Shown piece by piece: positions 55,979 to 64,000 of a stretch of DNA of 64,000 bases. Source of the stretch: Acinetobacter brisouii CIP 110357. Its GTDB lineage: Bacteria; Pseudomonadota; Gammaproteobacteria; Pseudomonadales; Moraxellaceae. The position numbers and the translations under genes are program-made. Each line of letters begins with the position of its first letter. The stretch's first letter is position 1. The stretch is taken from positions 2,140,971 through 2,204,970 of the forward strand of contig NZ_KI530762.1 of the NCBI RefSeq assembly GCF_000488275.1. The letters run 5' to 3'. Below the pieces are notes generated by a model. That model worked only from the letters and a program-made list of their open reading frames with translations. It had not been told where the DNA came from and searched no databases.

Positions 55979-56755
55979 TTAAAATTTCAACAATACCCCG
56001 AGTGCATAAACCAGACCATACTCATTTGGAGTTACCTCCTGCAATGCTGTTGCCTTCTGACCGAGGTCAGATTCATATGCCACTTCAAAAAATGGCATCA
56101 CGGTTTTATTTATTTCATAGCGGGTTTGCACCCCCACTTCTGCATGACTCAAACCTGTTTTTTGCGCAGCTTTCGAGTCATCTCTCAACAGCACCGTCGC
56201 TTTCACAAACGGTTCGCTAATTAGCTTTTGCGTCCAGAGTAAATCACGCTTAGCTTCCAGTGACATTGAGACATGCTGATGCTCTCCGACATATAAATAA
56301 GCCTGCGTTTCAAAAAAATACGGCGCCAAACCATGAATACCAACCACAGCATCTACAGCGTGTTTATCTGCAAGCAAATTATTGTTTTGCCGATAACGCA
56401 ACCCCGTCTGAGCATCCCAAAAGGTGCTGATGTTGCGGCTATACAAGGCCATCACGCTGGCATCGAGCTGTTCAGATTCGGCTTGCTTGCCATCAGCCTT
56501 AATAAAAAGCTTGTTGTCATCTGAACCGATCCAGCTTTCCAGTTCAGATTGCCAGCTACCCACACCATGTCGGTCAACGACCCATTTATTTTCCAGAGAA
56601 TTTGCGGCGTAAATTTGTCCACCATGTTCATGCTGCATCTGCATGTTTGAATTGTCAGATGTCGCTGTCATATCCATGTCTGTAGCCGCCCAAAGCGGTT
56701 GTCCCGCAAAACCTGCCATGAATAACACAGAAGGTAAAAACTTAGTGATGTGCAT
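55979..56755 (-). CDS. copB: copper resistance protein B, outer membrane
   Basis: This 258-residue outer membrane beta-barrel has a Sec signal peptide (MHITKFLPSVLFMAGFAGQPLWA), a short Met/His-rich segment (MDMTATSDNSNMQMQHEHGG) that may bind copper, and then a barrel domain with FWDAQTGLRYRQ and GLSHAEVGVQTRYE. It ends in a barrel-type terminal aromatic (KF). ATG 56755 is chosen: AGGAGG lies 8 nt upstream, whereas the in-frame ATG at 56761 is only 2 nt away. It overlaps the end of copA by 14 nt. Confidence 0.9.
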   Translation of the reverse strand: MHITKFLPSVLFMAGFAGQPLWAATDMDMTATSDNSNMQMQHEHGGQIYAANSLENKWVVDRHGVGSWQSELESWIGSDDNKLFIKADGKQAESEQLDASVMALYSRNISTFWDAQTGLRYRQNNNLLADKHAVDAVVGIHGLAPYFFETQAYLYVGEHQHVSMSLEAKRDLLWTQKLISEPFVKATVLLRDDSKAAQKTGLSHAEVGVQTRYEINKTVMPFFEVAYESDLGQKATALQEVTPNEYGLVYALGVLLKF

Positions 56756-58760
56756 GTACATTTCCTCCTTGAGCAGGCATTGGCATAAGCATTTGACTGT
56801 CTTGTGGTTTCACTTTTGCCACAACCAATTTGTTCATCATGCCTGCGCTCATGTGGTACAGCAGATGGCAATGAATCGCCCATTCTCCCAATTCATCGGC
56901 AGTCAGAAGCACGCTGACTTTTTGCCTAGGTGGCACAATGATTGTATGTTTGTTAGGTAAATTGGCAAGTGACTGACCATTTTCAAGCTGGACGAACATA
57001 CCATGCAAATGCATCGGGTGTGCCATCATGCTGTCATTGACAAAGGTCAGGCGTACACGTTCGCCATATTGCACCTGTATCGGGCTGGCCTGATTAAATT
57101 TCTTGCCATTCATGGTCCAGATATAACGCTCCATATTCCCTCCCAAGTGCAACACGATGTCTTGCTGGGCAGGTCGGGTATCGGTTTGTGGGAACAGTGG
57201 ACGCAGGTCGGCATAACTTAAGGCTTTTAAACCCGCAGGTGTCGAGGCGTTCGCCCAACCTTCCACCACAGTTTTTTCTGATGGCGTTGGCATTTGCTGC
57301 GCGGTCTGGTTTTGAGTCATGTGATCTGACTCAGACTTCGACATTTGTTGCATCATCTGTTGATGCTGTTCAGGCGTCATGCCCTGCATTTTAGACATAT
57401 CCATGTCTTGCATATCTGACATTTTGTGCTCTGAGGACATTGAAGGATGACTCATCTGCTGCATCATTTTCTGATGCTGCTCAGCGGTCATACCCTGCAT
57501 TTTCGACATGTCCATTTCTGACATATCTGACATTTTGTGCTCTGAGGACATTGAAGAATGGTTCATCTGCTGCATCATTTTCTGGTGCTGTTCAGGCGTC
57601 ATACCCTGCATTTTCGACATGTCCATATCTTGCATATTTGACATATCATGTTGAGTTGAAGATGAATGTTCAGAATCATCATGCATCATGCCCATATCCT
57701 GCATATTGAGTAAGGCACGTGGACGATGTTGTGGTTCAGGTAGCGGTTGCACGGTAGCATCCTGATTACGTAAGGTCGCCAAAGCAAAACCACTTCGATC
57801 AATCGACTCCGCCTGTATTTGGTATTGTGGCTGTTTCGGCTCAACAATCACGTCATAGGTTTCCCCTGCTCCAAAACGGAATTCATCTACGGTAACAGGT
57901 TGTACAGGCTGTCCATCGGCACTAACTACAGTCATTTTCAGGTTCGGAATCCGTACATCAAAAAATGACATGGCAGAAGCATTGATCATGCGTAAACGGA
58001 TTTTTTCGCCTGCTTTAAATGTGGTTGTCCAGTTTTGCTGTGGCGTTTTACCATTCACCAAGAAATGATAGCCTGTGACATCACTCAAATCAGTTCTGAG
58101 CATACGCATCTGATTCCACATACGGCGGTCTTGCCATGTGGCTTTTAGTCCTTGCTGTTTGGTTTGCTTCCAGACATCTGCCAAAGTTTCGCGCTGATTT
58201 TGATAATAGTCCGAGGACTTTTTCAGATTCTTCATGATCTGCTCGCTGGAAGACTCATGAAAGTCAGAGAACATGATCACTTCATCATGGTCAGTTTTTT
58301 CTGCTGGAGTAATGGGCTGATGGTTTTTCGGGTAAATAATTAATGCCCCATATAACCCATCCTGTTCCTGCCCTGCACTATGTGCGTGATACCAGTAAGT
58401 GCCCGTTTGCCGAATCTTAAAGCGATAAACAAAATCACCATTCGGGGCAATGCCCTGAAAACCGTTAAATCCTGGAACACCATCCATCACGGCTGGCAGC
58501 AGCACACCATGCCAGTGCAATGCAGTTGACTGTTTTTTCAACTGATTATGCACATAAATGACCGCGTCATCACCATCCTCAAAAGTTAAGGTCGGTGCTG
58601 GGAACTGACCATTAACCGTCAGTTTTTTGGTTGGTTTTCCAGTGACATTGATAGTTTGTTCACTGATATTGAGATGATATTCGCGCACAGCCGCAAAAAC
58701 GCTCTGTGGAATAACTAGACATGCTGCAACAATACAAGCATGTAGGGAAAATTTAGACAT
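56742..58760 (-). CDS. copA: CopA-family periplasmic multicopper oxidase
   Basis: This 672-residue oxidase is thought to oxidise Cu(I) and bind copper in the periplasm. Copper-site motifs are HWHG, YWYHAHSAGQEQDG, HPMHLHGMF and HCHLLYHMSAGMM. Between the second and third cupredoxin domains lies a Met/His-rich insert (about residues 345-485) with three 37-residue repeats. The signal peptide MSKFSLHACIVAACLVIPQSVFA lacks the twin arginine usual in PcoA/CopA. It lies downstream of a CopL-like gene; copB overlaps its end. Confidence 0.93.
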   Translation of the reverse strand: MSKFSLHACIVAACLVIPQSVFAAVREYHLNISEQTINVTGKPTKKLTVNGQFPAPTLTFEDGDDAVIYVHNQLKKQSTALHWHGVLLPAVMDGVPGFNGFQGIAPNGDFVYRFKIRQTGTYWYHAHSAGQEQDGLYGALIIYPKNHQPITPAEKTDHDEVIMFSDFHESSSEQIMKNLKKSSDYYQNQRETLADVWKQTKQQGLKATWQDRRMWNQMRMLRTDLSDVTGYHFLVNGKTPQQNWTTTFKAGEKIRLRMINASAMSFFDVRIPNLKMTVVSADGQPVQPVTVDEFRFGAGETYDVIVEPKQPQYQIQAESIDRSGFALATLRNQDATVQPLPEPQHRPRALLNMQDMGMMHDDSEHSSSTQHDMSNMQDMDMSKMQGMTPEQHQKMMQQMNHSSMSSEHKMSDMSEMDMSKMQGMTAEQHQKMMQQMSHPSMSSEHKMSDMQDMDMSKMQGMTPEQHQQMMQQMSKSESDHMTQNQTAQQMPTPSEKTVVEGWANASTPAGLKALSYADLRPLFPQTDTRPAQQDIVLHLGGNMERYIWTMNGKKFNQASPIQVQYGERVRLTFVNDSMMAHPMHLHGMFVQLENGQSLANLPNKHTIIVPPRQKVSVLLTADELGEWAIHCHLLYHMSAGMMNKLVVAKVKPQDSQMLMPMPAQGGNVHAHH
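57342..57650. repeat. 111-bp tandem repeats encoding the Met-rich insert of CopA
   Basis: About 2.8 copies of a 111-bp unit encode MDMSKMQGMTPEQHQKMMQQ followed by a variable SSMSSEHKMSD block. The copies are nearly identical in DNA as well as protein, which implies recent duplication and possible copy-number variation. Each unit carries 9-11 methionines and 2-3 histidines. Confidence 0.85.
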
Positions 58761-58770
58761 GACTCGCCCT

Positions 58771-58802
58771 CTTTAAAAAATGAAAATGACAATTTTTTAA
58801 AG
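58771..58802. repeat. 11-bp inverted repeat between copL-like gene and copA
   Basis: CTTTAAAAAAT (58771-58781) and ATTTTTTAAAG (58792-58802) are perfect arms around 10 nt. They fill the 43-nt gap, with one arm adjacent to the copA SD (AGAGGG). Confidence 0.65.
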
Positions 58803-58803
58803 T

Positions 58804-59226
58804 TCAGGCTTTGGGAGGACGCAGAATTTCTTGCCAATATCCAGCTAAATTAGTCCGATGATCTGACCAATACTGCATGGTTTCAAGCTCAGTACTGAGT
58901 TGTTTAGTCAAATGAACACTGGCTTGAGGAAGATCGGCATTGATACTCTGACAGTGCAAAATTTGACAATCGGGGCAATTGAGATGCTGCTGATGCTGTG
59001 ACGAACTGACCTGATCCTGACAATCGTCACTCATCTTCATCGGCATACTCGGTTGATGACAATGTTCAGACATTGTATGTTGTGGCATACTGCTCATGTC
59101 TGACTGCATCGACATTTTCCAATGCATACTTTGTGCTGACGCGTTGGCAACACCCATCCAGCCAATACAAAAAATGATCAGCAAGATAAAGCTTTGCGAA
59201 AACACAGTTATGCGTCGATGCTGCAT
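58804..59226 (-). CDS. small His/Met/Cys-rich periplasmic protein, CopL-like
   Basis: This 140-residue protein has a signal peptide or anchor (FSQSFILLIIFCIGWMGVANA) and a metal-binding-type middle region: MHWKMSMQSDMSSMPQHTM, EHCHQPSMPMKMSDDCQ, and LNCPDCQILHCQS. The composition (many Met and His, five Cys in CxH, CxxC and HC contexts) and its place immediately upstream of copAB fit a CopL/DUF2946-like copper-binding protein. CopL affects copAB expression in Xanthomonas. Family membership is inferred, not proven. No copRS pair is nearby. Confidence 0.6.
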   Translation of the reverse strand: MQHRRITVFSQSFILLIIFCIGWMGVANASAQSMHWKMSMQSDMSSMPQHTMSEHCHQPSMPMKMSDDCQDQVSSSQHQQHLNCPDCQILHCQSINADLPQASVHLTKQLSTELETMQYWSDHRTNLAGYWQEILRPPKA

Positions 59227-59291
59227 CTTATGATAAATACAATGGAAAATTTAAGTTAAAAGCATAGCCAACTCTAACGCAAGATACAAAT

Positions 59292-59326
59292 AAAAAAGCG
59301 TTACACCCTGTGGCATAACGCTTTTT
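59292..59326 (-). terminator. terminator of rpe
   Basis: AAAAAGCGTTA (59293-59303) and TAACGCTTTTT (59316-59326) form an 11-bp stem around 12 nt, with T-rich tail on the minus strand. It is upstream of the copper genes on the same strand. Confidence 0.88.
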
Positions 59327-59345
59327 AAAGGCTTCAAGCAAAAGC

Positions 59346-60032
59346 TTAAACTTCAACTGAACCCACTTGGCTGAGTTCTGCACGCATTTGGTCAATTACG
59401 GCTTTATAGTCAGGCTGACCGAAAATTGCCGAGCCTGCCACGAACATGTCTGCACCTGCTTCGGCAATTTCACGAATATTGGCAGGACCTACACCACCAT
59501 CGACTTCAAGACGAATGTCACGACCGCTAGCATCAATAATTTTGCGAGCTTCACGCAATTTTTGTAAGGTCATTGGAATGAATTTCTGTCCACCAAAACC
59601 TGGGTTAACGCTCATTAACAGAATTTGATCGACTTTATCCAATACATAATCCAGATAATGTAACGGCGTTGCCGGGTTAAATACCAAGCCCGCTTTGGCA
59701 CCACCTGATTTAATCAGTTGCAATGAACGGTCAATATGATCGGATGCTTCTGGGTGGAACGTAATAATGTCCGCGCCTGCTTCCAAAAAATCCCCAATCA
59801 TGCGGTCAACGGGAGATACCATTAAATGCACATCAATCGGTGCTTTAATCCCATATTTTTTCAGCGCCTTACACACCCCTGCACCAAAGGTCAGGTTGGG
59901 TACATAGTGGTTGTCCATCACATCAAAATGCACAACATCTGCACCTGCTGCCAAGACATTCTCAACTTCTTCACCAAGACGGGCAAAATCAGCAGATAAA
60001 ATCGAAGGTGCAATCAGAAAGGGCTTGGACAT
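59346..60032 (-). CDS. rpe: ribulose-phosphate 3-epimerase
   Basis: This 228-residue TIM barrel interconverts ribulose-5-phosphate and xylulose-5-phosphate. Conserved segments are [31 protein letters not shown] (metal-binding His and catalytic Asp), [22 protein letters not shown] and [12 protein letters not shown] with the second catalytic Asp. It is monocistronic between its terminator and a divergent DUF2218 gene. Confidence 0.96.
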   Translation of the reverse strand: MSKPFLIAPSILSADFARLGEEVENVLAAGADVVHFDVMDNHYVPNLTFGAGVCKALKKYGIKAPIDVHLMVSPVDRMIGDFLEAGADIITFHPEASDHIDRSLQLIKSGGAKAGLVFNPATPLHYLDYVLDKVDQILLMSVNPGFGGQKFIPMTLQKLREARKIIDASGRDIRLEVDGGVGPANIREIAEAGADMFVAGSAIFGQPDYKAVIDQMRAELSQVGSVEV

Positions 60033-60194
60033 AAATCTAACCTAGCAAAATTTTAAAATCTGCGAGCAGTATACCAAAATCCGAAGCGACGCAGGCAACG
60101 AAGCAGCATAACGCAACGCATTGTTCCGATTTCATTCTCTTTTTTCAAATTTATGTCTGTTAGACTGCCAAACAAACAACAAGGAATTTGATCT

Positions 60195-60479
60195 ATGTAT
60201 AGTCAGACACAACTGGTAACCACCGAAGCTGCCCGTATTGCGAAACGGCTGTTTAACCACTGGAAACACAAATTCGAGGTGGTCGAAACCGAGCAACATT
60301 TTCAGATTTTAATGCCGACTGCGACCGTGACGCTCATCCCACAAGACAATACACTGGATGTCAGTATTCAAAGTCAGCTTGAACCAGCAGAACAAACTCG
60401 TCTTGAAGGTGTCGTAATTGATCACTTAAATCGCATGGCACAGCAAGAATTTCAAGTGACTTGGCAGCAACAGGCGTAA
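60195..60479 (+). CDS. DUF2218 family protein
   Basis: This 94-residue protein follows the DUF2218 pattern: TTEAARIAKRLFNHWKHKFEVVE at the N-terminus (conserved K/H-W-x-H-K-F), a beta-hairpin core, and LEGVVIDHLNRMAQQEFQVTW at the end. Family members are often near iron-siderophore genes, but none are here. It is cytoplasmic and its function is unknown. AAGGAATTTGATCT precedes the ATG. Confidence 0.8.
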   Translation: MYSQTQLVTTEAARIAKRLFNHWKHKFEVVETEQHFQILMPTATVTLIPQDNTLDVSIQSQLEPAEQTRLEGVVIDHLNRMAQQEFQVTWQQQA

Positions 60480-60483
60480 AAGT

Positions 60484-60511
60484 AAACAGAATCACCATCG
60501 TGATTCTGTTT
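60484..60511. terminator. hairpin between convergent DUF2218 and fghA genes
   Basis: AAACAGAATCAC (60484-60495) and GTGATTCTGTTT (60500-60511) form a perfect 12-bp stem around CATC. T runs on both sides are short, but the position fits a shared terminator. Confidence 0.75.
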
Positions 60512-60514
60512 AGG

Positions 60515-61351
60515 CTACTGAGTCAATTCTGCAGCATGAAACTGCAAATGATCATCAATAAAGCTTTGAATAAAATAATAACCGTGATCGTAGTGCTGAT
60601 GTTGGCGCAGCGTCAGTTTTTGCCCCACCTCAGCACAAGCTTTCTGTAACAACTGTGGGTTGAGCTGATGATAAAACTGATCAGCAAAACCCTGATCGAC
60701 CAAAACTTCACTAAACAGTGCGCCTTTGCTATAAACTAGAGCGACTGCATCATGCGCCAACCATGTATCGCGTGCTTCCCCCAAATAATGGGTAAAGGCT
60801 TTTTCACCCCACGGACACTGGCTTGGTGCGCAAATCGGGGCAAATGCTGAGACTGACTTGAATTTTTCAGGATATTTCCATGCCAAGGTCAATGCCCCAT
60901 GCCCACCCATCGAATGTCCCATAATCCCGATTCGGCCATGTTGAATCGGGAAATGGCTTTGTACGGCGTTATATAGTTCATCGACAATATAACTTTCCAT
61001 ACGGTAATGTTCCGCCCACGGCGCTTGTGTGGCATTGATATAAAAGCCTGCACCCAGACCCAAATCCCAAGAATCACCCTGTGCAACTGACTCTCCACGC
61101 GGAGAAGTATCAGGCATCACCAAAATTAAACCCAACTGTGCAGCAAAACGCTGAGCATGAGCTTTAATCGCAAAAGTTTCTTCAGTACACGTCAAACCTG
61201 CCAAATAAAATACTGCAGGACATGCTTCACCCAACAGTGCCTGTTCAGGCAAATAAATTGAAAATTTGGCATCATTTTGTAATTGATCTGAATGCCATTG
61301 ATACGTGCGCTGTTCCCCATCAAAACAGAAATTTTTTTGTATTTGCTGCAT
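60515..61351 (-). CDS. fghA: S-formylglutathione hydrolase
   Basis: This 278-residue alpha/beta hydrolase cleaves S-formylglutathione in formaldehyde detoxification. The nucleophile elbow is IMGHSMGGHGALT; SPRGESVAQGDSWDLGLGAGFY (region) is the family fingerprint; the acid and base are in LVDQGFADQFY and HQHYDHGYYF. GGAGCAG lies upstream of the ATG. The usual partner frmA is not adjacent; a membrane C13 peptidase gene precedes it by 15 nt. Confidence 0.93.
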   Translation of the reverse strand: MQQIQKNFCFDGEQRTYQWHSDQLQNDAKFSIYLPEQALLGEACPAVFYLAGLTCTEETFAIKAHAQRFAAQLGLILVMPDTSPRGESVAQGDSWDLGLGAGFYINATQAPWAEHYRMESYIVDELYNAVQSHFPIQHGRIGIMGHSMGGHGALTLAWKYPEKFKSVSAFAPICAPSQCPWGEKAFTHYLGEARDTWLAHDAVALVYSKGALFSEVLVDQGFADQFYHQLNPQLLQKACAEVGQKLTLRQHQHYDHGYYFIQSFIDDHLQFHAAELTQ

Positions 61352-61366
61352 GGCTACTGCTCCTGA

Positions 61367-62788
61367 TTATGGTGACGCTGTTGTTGGCAACATGGCTGGA
61401 TTATTGGCAGGTAAATTATTTGGGCTTGGGAATAAATGTTTTTCAAGTTGCGGTAGCATAAGCTCCATATTTTTACCAAGTGACCACTGTGGTTCAGATG
61501 ACTCAAAACCTTGAGCTGTTTCCCATCGTGACACTGTCGCTTTAGCATCACCAAACGCATCTTTTAGAGAACTTTTTTCACGCATCGCCTGATCAAAGAA
61601 CGCCCGACCAAAATAAGTATAATCAGCTTCATTGTTACAACCAAACGATGAACGATCTGCTGCAGAAGCGGTAATCACCAAGGTATTATCCGATTGCAGG
61701 GCTGGCACAAAGCTGCCCGAATAGCAGGATGAAACTACAATAACGCGCCAGCGGATACCCGACTTGTCGAGCGCTTCACGTAACCATTTCGGGTCGATCT
61801 GTTTGAGATCAATCGGAGCATTTTCCAGTTCAAAATGGTTTGGCTCACCATGCGATGCCATATATAAAAACAGCACATCGCTTTCTTTATTCATTTGCTG
61901 ACCAATACGGTTTAATGCCTGTTGAATACTGGTGCGTGATGCAATCGGCAATGTAGTTCGAGTGTTAGGATCATTGACCAGTTCCACTGAACGTCCAAAA
62001 GTTCCAAAGCGGGTATCAAACTGCGATTTAATTCGTTGAATCTCCGAACTAAACACCGAGTCATAACTGTCGCCAGCAACCCCTAAAAAGTACCAGTGCG
62101 TTTGTGAAAAATCCCCAAACTGCACTTGCTCCAAAGCTTTGTTGAGTAAATCTCCCTGGGCATATAAAGCATCTTCTGACAATGTTGGTTGTACATCATC
62201 AACTTTCCAGATCGGTTGCTCTTTGACCGACATTTGCCACACCACGAGCGTACAAATGGTCGCGAACATGATTAAACCACGCTCCCACCACGGCCATTTC
62301 AACTGACGAGAAAAAACCCAGATGACCGCCAGACTCTGCCATACAAACAAAATCAAGAACAAATTTGGCAAAGTGTTATAAATACGGTCAGGTAAAAAAT
62401 CCAAGTAGCCCTGATCGCCCAGATACTGTAATAAGCACTGAATCAGCAAAATACTGGCATCAAGTACTAACCACAACAAAGCTGGCACCAACATCAAGCG
62501 TGGATTATTCGTCCGTTGTGATAGAAAAATTCCGACAATCAAGGCAATAAACGGCCAAAGCGCATAACTGACCAAACCTTGCGAATTAAAATGCCCTGCC
62601 TGTCCTGCCACCATCCAGCTAAACAGCGTATTAACCCCAGCCGCAATTGCTCCCCAGAAAATCAACTGAAAAATGGAAGGATGAACAATTTCTAAAGAAC
62701 GGCGAGAACCGAGGAACAACCATAAACCAGCGATTTGGTTACTTTTAAGATCATGCCAAAAGTTGATGGAAGGTTTCAGGTCTATCAT
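61367..62788 (-). CDS. membrane-anchored C13 (legumain-fold) peptidase
   Basis: This 473-residue protein has a membrane domain of about five to six helices in residues 38-190. After it comes a caspase-like C13 domain with the catalytic histidine in LYMASHGEPNHF (H313) and the cysteine in VIVVSSCYSGSFV (C355), plus a TASAADRSSFG substrate-pocket segment. Both catalytic residues are intact. The catalytic part should lie on one membrane face, probably periplasmic. A known C13 relative is the GPI transamidase subunit; bacterial substrates are unknown. It lies 15 nt upstream of fghA. Confidence 0.85.
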   Translation of the reverse strand: MIDLKPSINFWHDLKSNQIAGLWLFLGSRRSLEIVHPSIFQLIFWGAIAAGVNTLFSWMVAGQAGHFNSQGLVSYALWPFIALIVGIFLSQRTNNPRLMLVPALLWLVLDASILLIQCLLQYLGDQGYLDFLPDRIYNTLPNLFLILFVWQSLAVIWVFSRQLKWPWWERGLIMFATICTLVVWQMSVKEQPIWKVDDVQPTLSEDALYAQGDLLNKALEQVQFGDFSQTHWYFLGVAGDSYDSVFSSEIQRIKSQFDTRFGTFGRSVELVNDPNTRTTLPIASRTSIQQALNRIGQQMNKESDVLFLYMASHGEPNHFELENAPIDLKQIDPKWLREALDKSGIRWRVIVVSSCYSGSFVPALQSDNTLVITASAADRSSFGCNNEADYTYFGRAFFDQAMREKSSLKDAFGDAKATVSRWETAQGFESSEPQWSLGKNMELMLPQLEKHLFPSPNNLPANNPAMLPTTASP

Positions 62789-62918
62789 AAAATTCTGCTG
62801 GTCAGCGGTGGATTTATTTATGCACCCCTTAGTTTATGCCTGCATTTTTTTTTATCAATGTGATTTTGAATGAATTAACAAAACTTTGCTATTTTCTAAA
62901 CTATTGGTCATCAACACA

Positions 62919-63719
62919 TTAAGGACGAAAATAACCGTCAAAACGGCAAGCATCGCCAAGCCACTGGTGCTGAGGAACTTGGTTATCTAAATATACGGCA
63001 TGACGTGGGCGTTTGACGATGACTCTTTGTGCCAGTTGTCGCGCCAGTGCCAACAAGTTTTCACCCAAATCCATTTCGCCATCTTCAGGCAACAGCAAGT
63101 GCAACAATTGCATTTGTTTTTTGACTTGAGCCTGTTTTTTAACGGCTTGCTGGTTTTGGTCGCGCTGAGGAAACATCGGGTCCAGATAAATCACATCAAC
63201 CTGTTGTCCTGCCTGAATCTGCTGTTCAAGGTAATGAGCAGAATCAGCATGTACCAGTTGAATATTGGCCACCACTGGTGCTAAAAAGACATCCTGCTGG
63301 GCTGTTTGATGTGCCGCTTCAAGTAAACTATATAAAATCGGATGACGCTCAATCAGGGTAATTTTCGCCCCAAGTTTTGCCATGAGCAAACTGTCATGCC
63401 CCAGACCTGCGGTAGCATCAATCAGATTTGGCTGTTCATTGACCTGACAGGCACGCGCCAGCATTTCCGATTTCATACCCGCACGTTTTAAACGTGGAAT
63501 TTCAGCTTGCCAATCAGGCTGCATTTTCATGCCATTTGCGGCAAGACTTAAACCGTCCTGATCGAGAATTAGCGCCAACTCAGGGTGCAGACGTAAAAAC
63601 TTGGCATTAATTTTTTCTACCACATGTCCCGTCAGCTCAACCTGTAATTGGGCTAAACGTGTTTGAAGCGCAACAAACTGCGCTTCAAATTCAGGGCTAT
63701 ACCAACAATCAAACTGCAT
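62919..63719 (-). CDS. rsmJ: 16S rRNA (guanine(1516)-N(2))-methyltransferase
   Basis: This 266-residue SAM-dependent rRNA methyltransferase has motif [20 protein letters not shown], the acidic end of strand 2 in [13 protein letters not shown], and the catalytic [12 protein letters not shown], with [10 protein letters not shown] near the C-terminus. ATG 63719 is chosen; it overlaps the stop of the upstream gene by one base (TAATG), so the two are translationally coupled. An extension to 63746 would overlap more and has no support. Confidence 0.92.
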   Translation of the reverse strand: MQFDCWYSPEFEAQFVALQTRLAQLQVELTGHVVEKINAKFLRLHPELALILDQDGLSLAANGMKMQPDWQAEIPRLKRAGMKSEMLARACQVNEQPNLIDATAGLGHDSLLMAKLGAKITLIERHPILYSLLEAAHQTAQQDVFLAPVVANIQLVHADSAHYLEQQIQAGQQVDVIYLDPMFPQRDQNQQAVKKQAQVKKQMQLLHLLLPEDGEMDLGENLLALARQLAQRVIVKRPRHAVYLDNQVPQHQWLGDACRFDGYFRP

Positions 63720-64000
63720 TACCAATGTACCCAGCCTGTGCCCCAAGTCAGTAAAATAAACAAACCAAAAATAATACGGTAGTAAGCAAAGGCACTAAAG
63801 TCATGCTTAGACACATAACGGATCAAGGCACGAATCACCACAAGCGCTGAAATAAAGGCAACGACAATCCCCACGCCTAAAACTTCCATATCTTGGGTAT
63901 GTAGCTCATGACGCATTTTGTACATGTCGAGTAGACCTGCTCCCATGAGTACAGGAATCCCCAAGAAGAAAGAAAACTCGGCAGCAGCTTTACGTGATAC
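63719..64000 (-). CDS. uppP: undecaprenyl-diphosphatase, C-terminal part (partial)
   Basis: The frame is open to the right edge. It reads [20 protein letters not shown] at the window end and then two or three membrane helices, closing [16 protein letters not shown]. The [11 protein letters not shown] block is the BacA/UppP signature near the active site. The enzyme dephosphorylates undecaprenyl diphosphate for peptidoglycan synthesis and gives bacitracin resistance. Only the last 93 residues are visible. Confidence 0.92.
   Translation of the reverse strand, partial: VSRKAAAEFSFFLGIPVLMGAGLLDMYKMRHELHTQDMEVLGVGIVVAFISALVVIRALIRYVSKHDFSAFAYYRIIFGLFILLTWGTGWVHW

Noticed and set aside
57342-57650. 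Repeats considered as a CRISPR array
   Set aside because: Units are contiguous 111-bp coding repeats in frame with copA, with no spacers and no cas genes nearby.
57440-57709. Open frame antisense to the CopA repeats
   Set aside because: It is repetitive only because it copies the 111-bp repeats of copA.

Overview
The window is a stretch of chromosome from a moderately AT-rich gammaproteobacterium, almost certainly an Acinetobacter. The support is a fused nuoCD inside a complete nuoA-N operon with upp behind it, a HemJ-type protoporphyrinogen oxidase next to fabB, a FinR-like LysR gene divergent from fpr, and a copAB copper cluster. No insertion sequence, prophage, integrase, CRISPR array, tRNA or rRNA was recognised. 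Most of the window is core housekeeping sequence with small accessory islands between.

Layout. 1-2.1 kb: end of a probable metallo-hydrolase, a small lipoprotein, a LysE-type exporter and a methyltransferase. 2.2-6.5 kb: a TetR-controlled MFS/HlyD efflux operon with a perfect palindromic operator and a trailing PLP enzyme. 6.6-10.8 kb: a BaiN-like flavoprotein, small unknowns, fpr with its LysR neighbour and an Excalibur-domain protein. 10.9-26.6 kb, minus strand: upp and the respiratory complex I operon nuoABCDEFGHIJKLMN. 27.3-33.4 kb: an unknown gene, an OmpA-like lipoprotein, an acyltransferase plus voltage-sensor-like membrane protein pair, minCDE, a PA4642-family gene and a lipoprotein. 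33.5-39.6 kb: a MocR regulator, an RhtC-like exporter, ppk2 and ftsK. 39.8-42.9 kb: trxB, the N-degron transferases aat and bpt, and rimI. 43-47.7 kb: the str operon rpsL-rpsG-fusA-tuf. 47.7-54.8 kb: ecsC-like, fabB-hemJ, an Lrp/BenE pair, a lipoprotein, a HAD phosphatase and thiD. 54.9-64 kb: a NERD protein, a guanidine exporter under a guanidine-II riboswitch, copB/copA and a CopL-like protein, rpe, DUF2218, fghA, a membrane-bound C13 peptidase, rsmJ and the end of uppP.

How the parts work together. Fourteen nuo subunits (thirteen genes) make the proton-pumping NADH:quinone oxidoreductase. The str operon supplies S12, S7, EF-G and EF-Tu. Aat and Bpt add leucine or phenylalanine to protein N-termini and mark them for ClpS/ClpAP. 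MinCDE and FtsK act at the division site. Export and resistance functions (MFS/HlyD, Gdx, copper, two LysE-type exporters) lie in small, separately controlled units.

The least explained signals are regulatory RNA-like structures in the str operon. The rpsG-fusA gap carries a 20-codon ORF with a good Shine-Dalgarno and mutually exclusive pairings. The rpsL transcript appears to begin with a terminator-shaped hairpin. Other unexplained items are a voltage-sensor-like protein without a pore, a membrane-tethered legumain-fold peptidase, and several long inverted repeats in intergenic regions.
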